NCBI GenBank assembly: GCA_902519375.1
Contig: CABYJS010000010.1
Location: 1-36,798, forward strand
Length of the DNA: 36,798 bases
DNA from: an uncultured Pelagibacteraceae bacterium
Lineage (GTDB): Bacteria > Pseudomonadota > Alphaproteobacteria > Pelagibacterales > Pelagibacteraceae
Direction: 5' to 3'
Under the pieces are notes generated by a model. The model ran no database searches, had not been told where the DNA came from, and worked only from the letters and a program-made list of their open reading frames with translations. A program made the position numbers and the translations under genes. Shown piece by piece: positions 36,169-36,798 of this stretch (its first letter is position 1; each line of letters begins with the position of its first letter).

Positions 36169-36798
36169 TAAATCTTCCACCCACTATGTATAGCCACAAT
36201 TCCACCAGATAAATTTCTATAACTACATTTTTCGAATCCATTTTTTTTTAATAGATCTAACAGCTCCTCTTGATTTATAAACTCATCTATGCTTTTTAGT
36301 AAATATCTATAAGGTTCTTTTTTACCAACAACTAATTTACCTACAGATGGAATAAGTTTAGAATAATTTTTATAGATTAAATTTAAACTAAAATTTTGTA
36401 TTTTTGAAAACTCCAGACACAAATAACGACCACCAGGTTTCAATACTCTATAGGCTTCTTTCAAAGCAAGATTTAAATTTTTAGTATTCCTTAGACCAAA
36501 ACTAATTGTATAATAATCGAAAGAGTTATCAGCTACTGGGAGTTCTTCAGCTGATGAAATGATCCATTTTAAGTTTTTGAACTCTTTTAACTTTTCTTTG
36601 CCTTTTTCGATCATACCTCTATTTGGATCAATACAAGTTATTTCAGATGACTGATTTACTTTATTTAAAAAAAGTTTGGCAATGTCCCCTGTTCCACATG
36701 CTACATCAATTAATTTATGATTATGGTATGGATTCATCATATTCAATAGATTTTTTTTCCATAGTCTATGTACTCCTAATGACATAAAATCATTCATT
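36168..36798 (-). CDS. ubiE: UbiE, ubiquinone/menaquinone C-methyltransferase, 5' end cut by window edge
   Basis: 210 codons or so are visible. The first residues seen, MNDFMSLGVHRLWKK, match the interior motif YD-MND-MS-G-HR-WK of UbiE, so about 35-45 N-terminal residues lie outside the window and the visible Met is not the start. SAM-binding motifs are DVACGTGDIA and CIDPNRGMI. SFGLRNTKNLNLALKEAYRVLKPGG and the family end GGIVAIHSGWK follow. UbiE C-methylates the ring of ubiquinone precursors. The stop overlaps the ubiB ATG by one base. Confidence 0.96.
   Translation of the reverse strand, partial: MNDFMSLGVHRLWKKNLLNMMNPYHNHKLIDVACGTGDIAKLFLNKVNQSSEITCIDPNRGMIEKGKEKLKEFKNLKWIISSAEELPVADNSFDYYTISFGLRNTKNLNLALKEAYRVLKPGGRYLCLEFSKIQNFSLNLIYKNYSKLIPSVGKLVVGKKEPYRYLLKSIDEFINQEELLDLLKKNGFEKCSYRNLSGGIVAIHSGWKI

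Noticed and set aside
36169-36180. GTG start for ubiB four codons upstream
   Set aside because: ATG 36168 has a GGAAG ribosome site at proper spacing and forms TAATG with the ubiE stop.

Overview
The window looks like chromosome from a streamlined marine alphaproteobacterium of the SAR11/Pelagibacterales type. This is inferred from the very low G+C, intergenic gaps of mostly 0-60 bp, many start/stop overlaps, and alphaproteobacterial gene neighbourhoods (trpS-nfu-tsaB-fur-miaB-phoH-ybeY-lnt-metK, fabI-fabB-fabA/irr, ubiE-ubiB-coaBC-dut). I see no rRNA, tRNA, insertion sequence, prophage module or CRISPR array, and no gene-free stretch longer than 300 bp.

Layout. 1-708 (minus): the first codons of dnaK and all of grpE. 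745-6234: rdgB, an LpoA-like periplasmic protein, rsmI, a BON-domain lipoprotein and maeB, in alternating orientations. 6285-10498 (plus): murJ, trpS, an Nfu-type Fe-S scaffold and a membrane-anchored glucosaminidase. 10495-11556 (minus): a polysaccharide deacetylase. 11504-18440 (plus): a compact tsaB, fur, a 2OG-Fe(II) oxygenase, miaB, phoH, ybeY, lnt and metK. 18447-25071 (plus): the nusA-infB-rbfA-rpsO-pnp transcription/translation operon with its own putative promoter and a leader hairpin. 25113-25235: a 40-residue membrane peptide. 25239-27738 (minus): fabI-fabB-fabA for unsaturated fatty acid synthesis, divergent from irr. 28326-31422 (plus): katG, an Asp/Asn hydroxylase-like oxygenase and a DUF2061 membrane protein. 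31454-31731: tandem Fur-type boxes before an unannotated 59-residue Cys-rich protein. 31758-36798 (minus): an SH3-domain exported protein, a MoeB/ThiF-like enzyme, dut, coaBC, ubiB and ubiE (ubiE cut by the window edge).

Most genes are housekeeping. The most unusual part is an iron/peroxide region at about 27.8-31.8 kb. It holds irr, a near-palindromic TTTAGAAT-N-ATTATAA element shared by the irr/fabA intergenic region and the katG promoter, the heme enzyme KatG, a predicted iron-dependent hydroxylase, and the small Cys-rich protein behind two Fur-like operators. A second iron cluster pairs fur with another predicted 2OG-Fe(II) oxygenase. Other notable points are a TsaB of only about 128 residues whose 5' end overlaps a divergent gene, the absence of rimP, rnpM/ylxR and truB from the nusA-pnp operon, and a purine-rich tandem repeat just before pnp.
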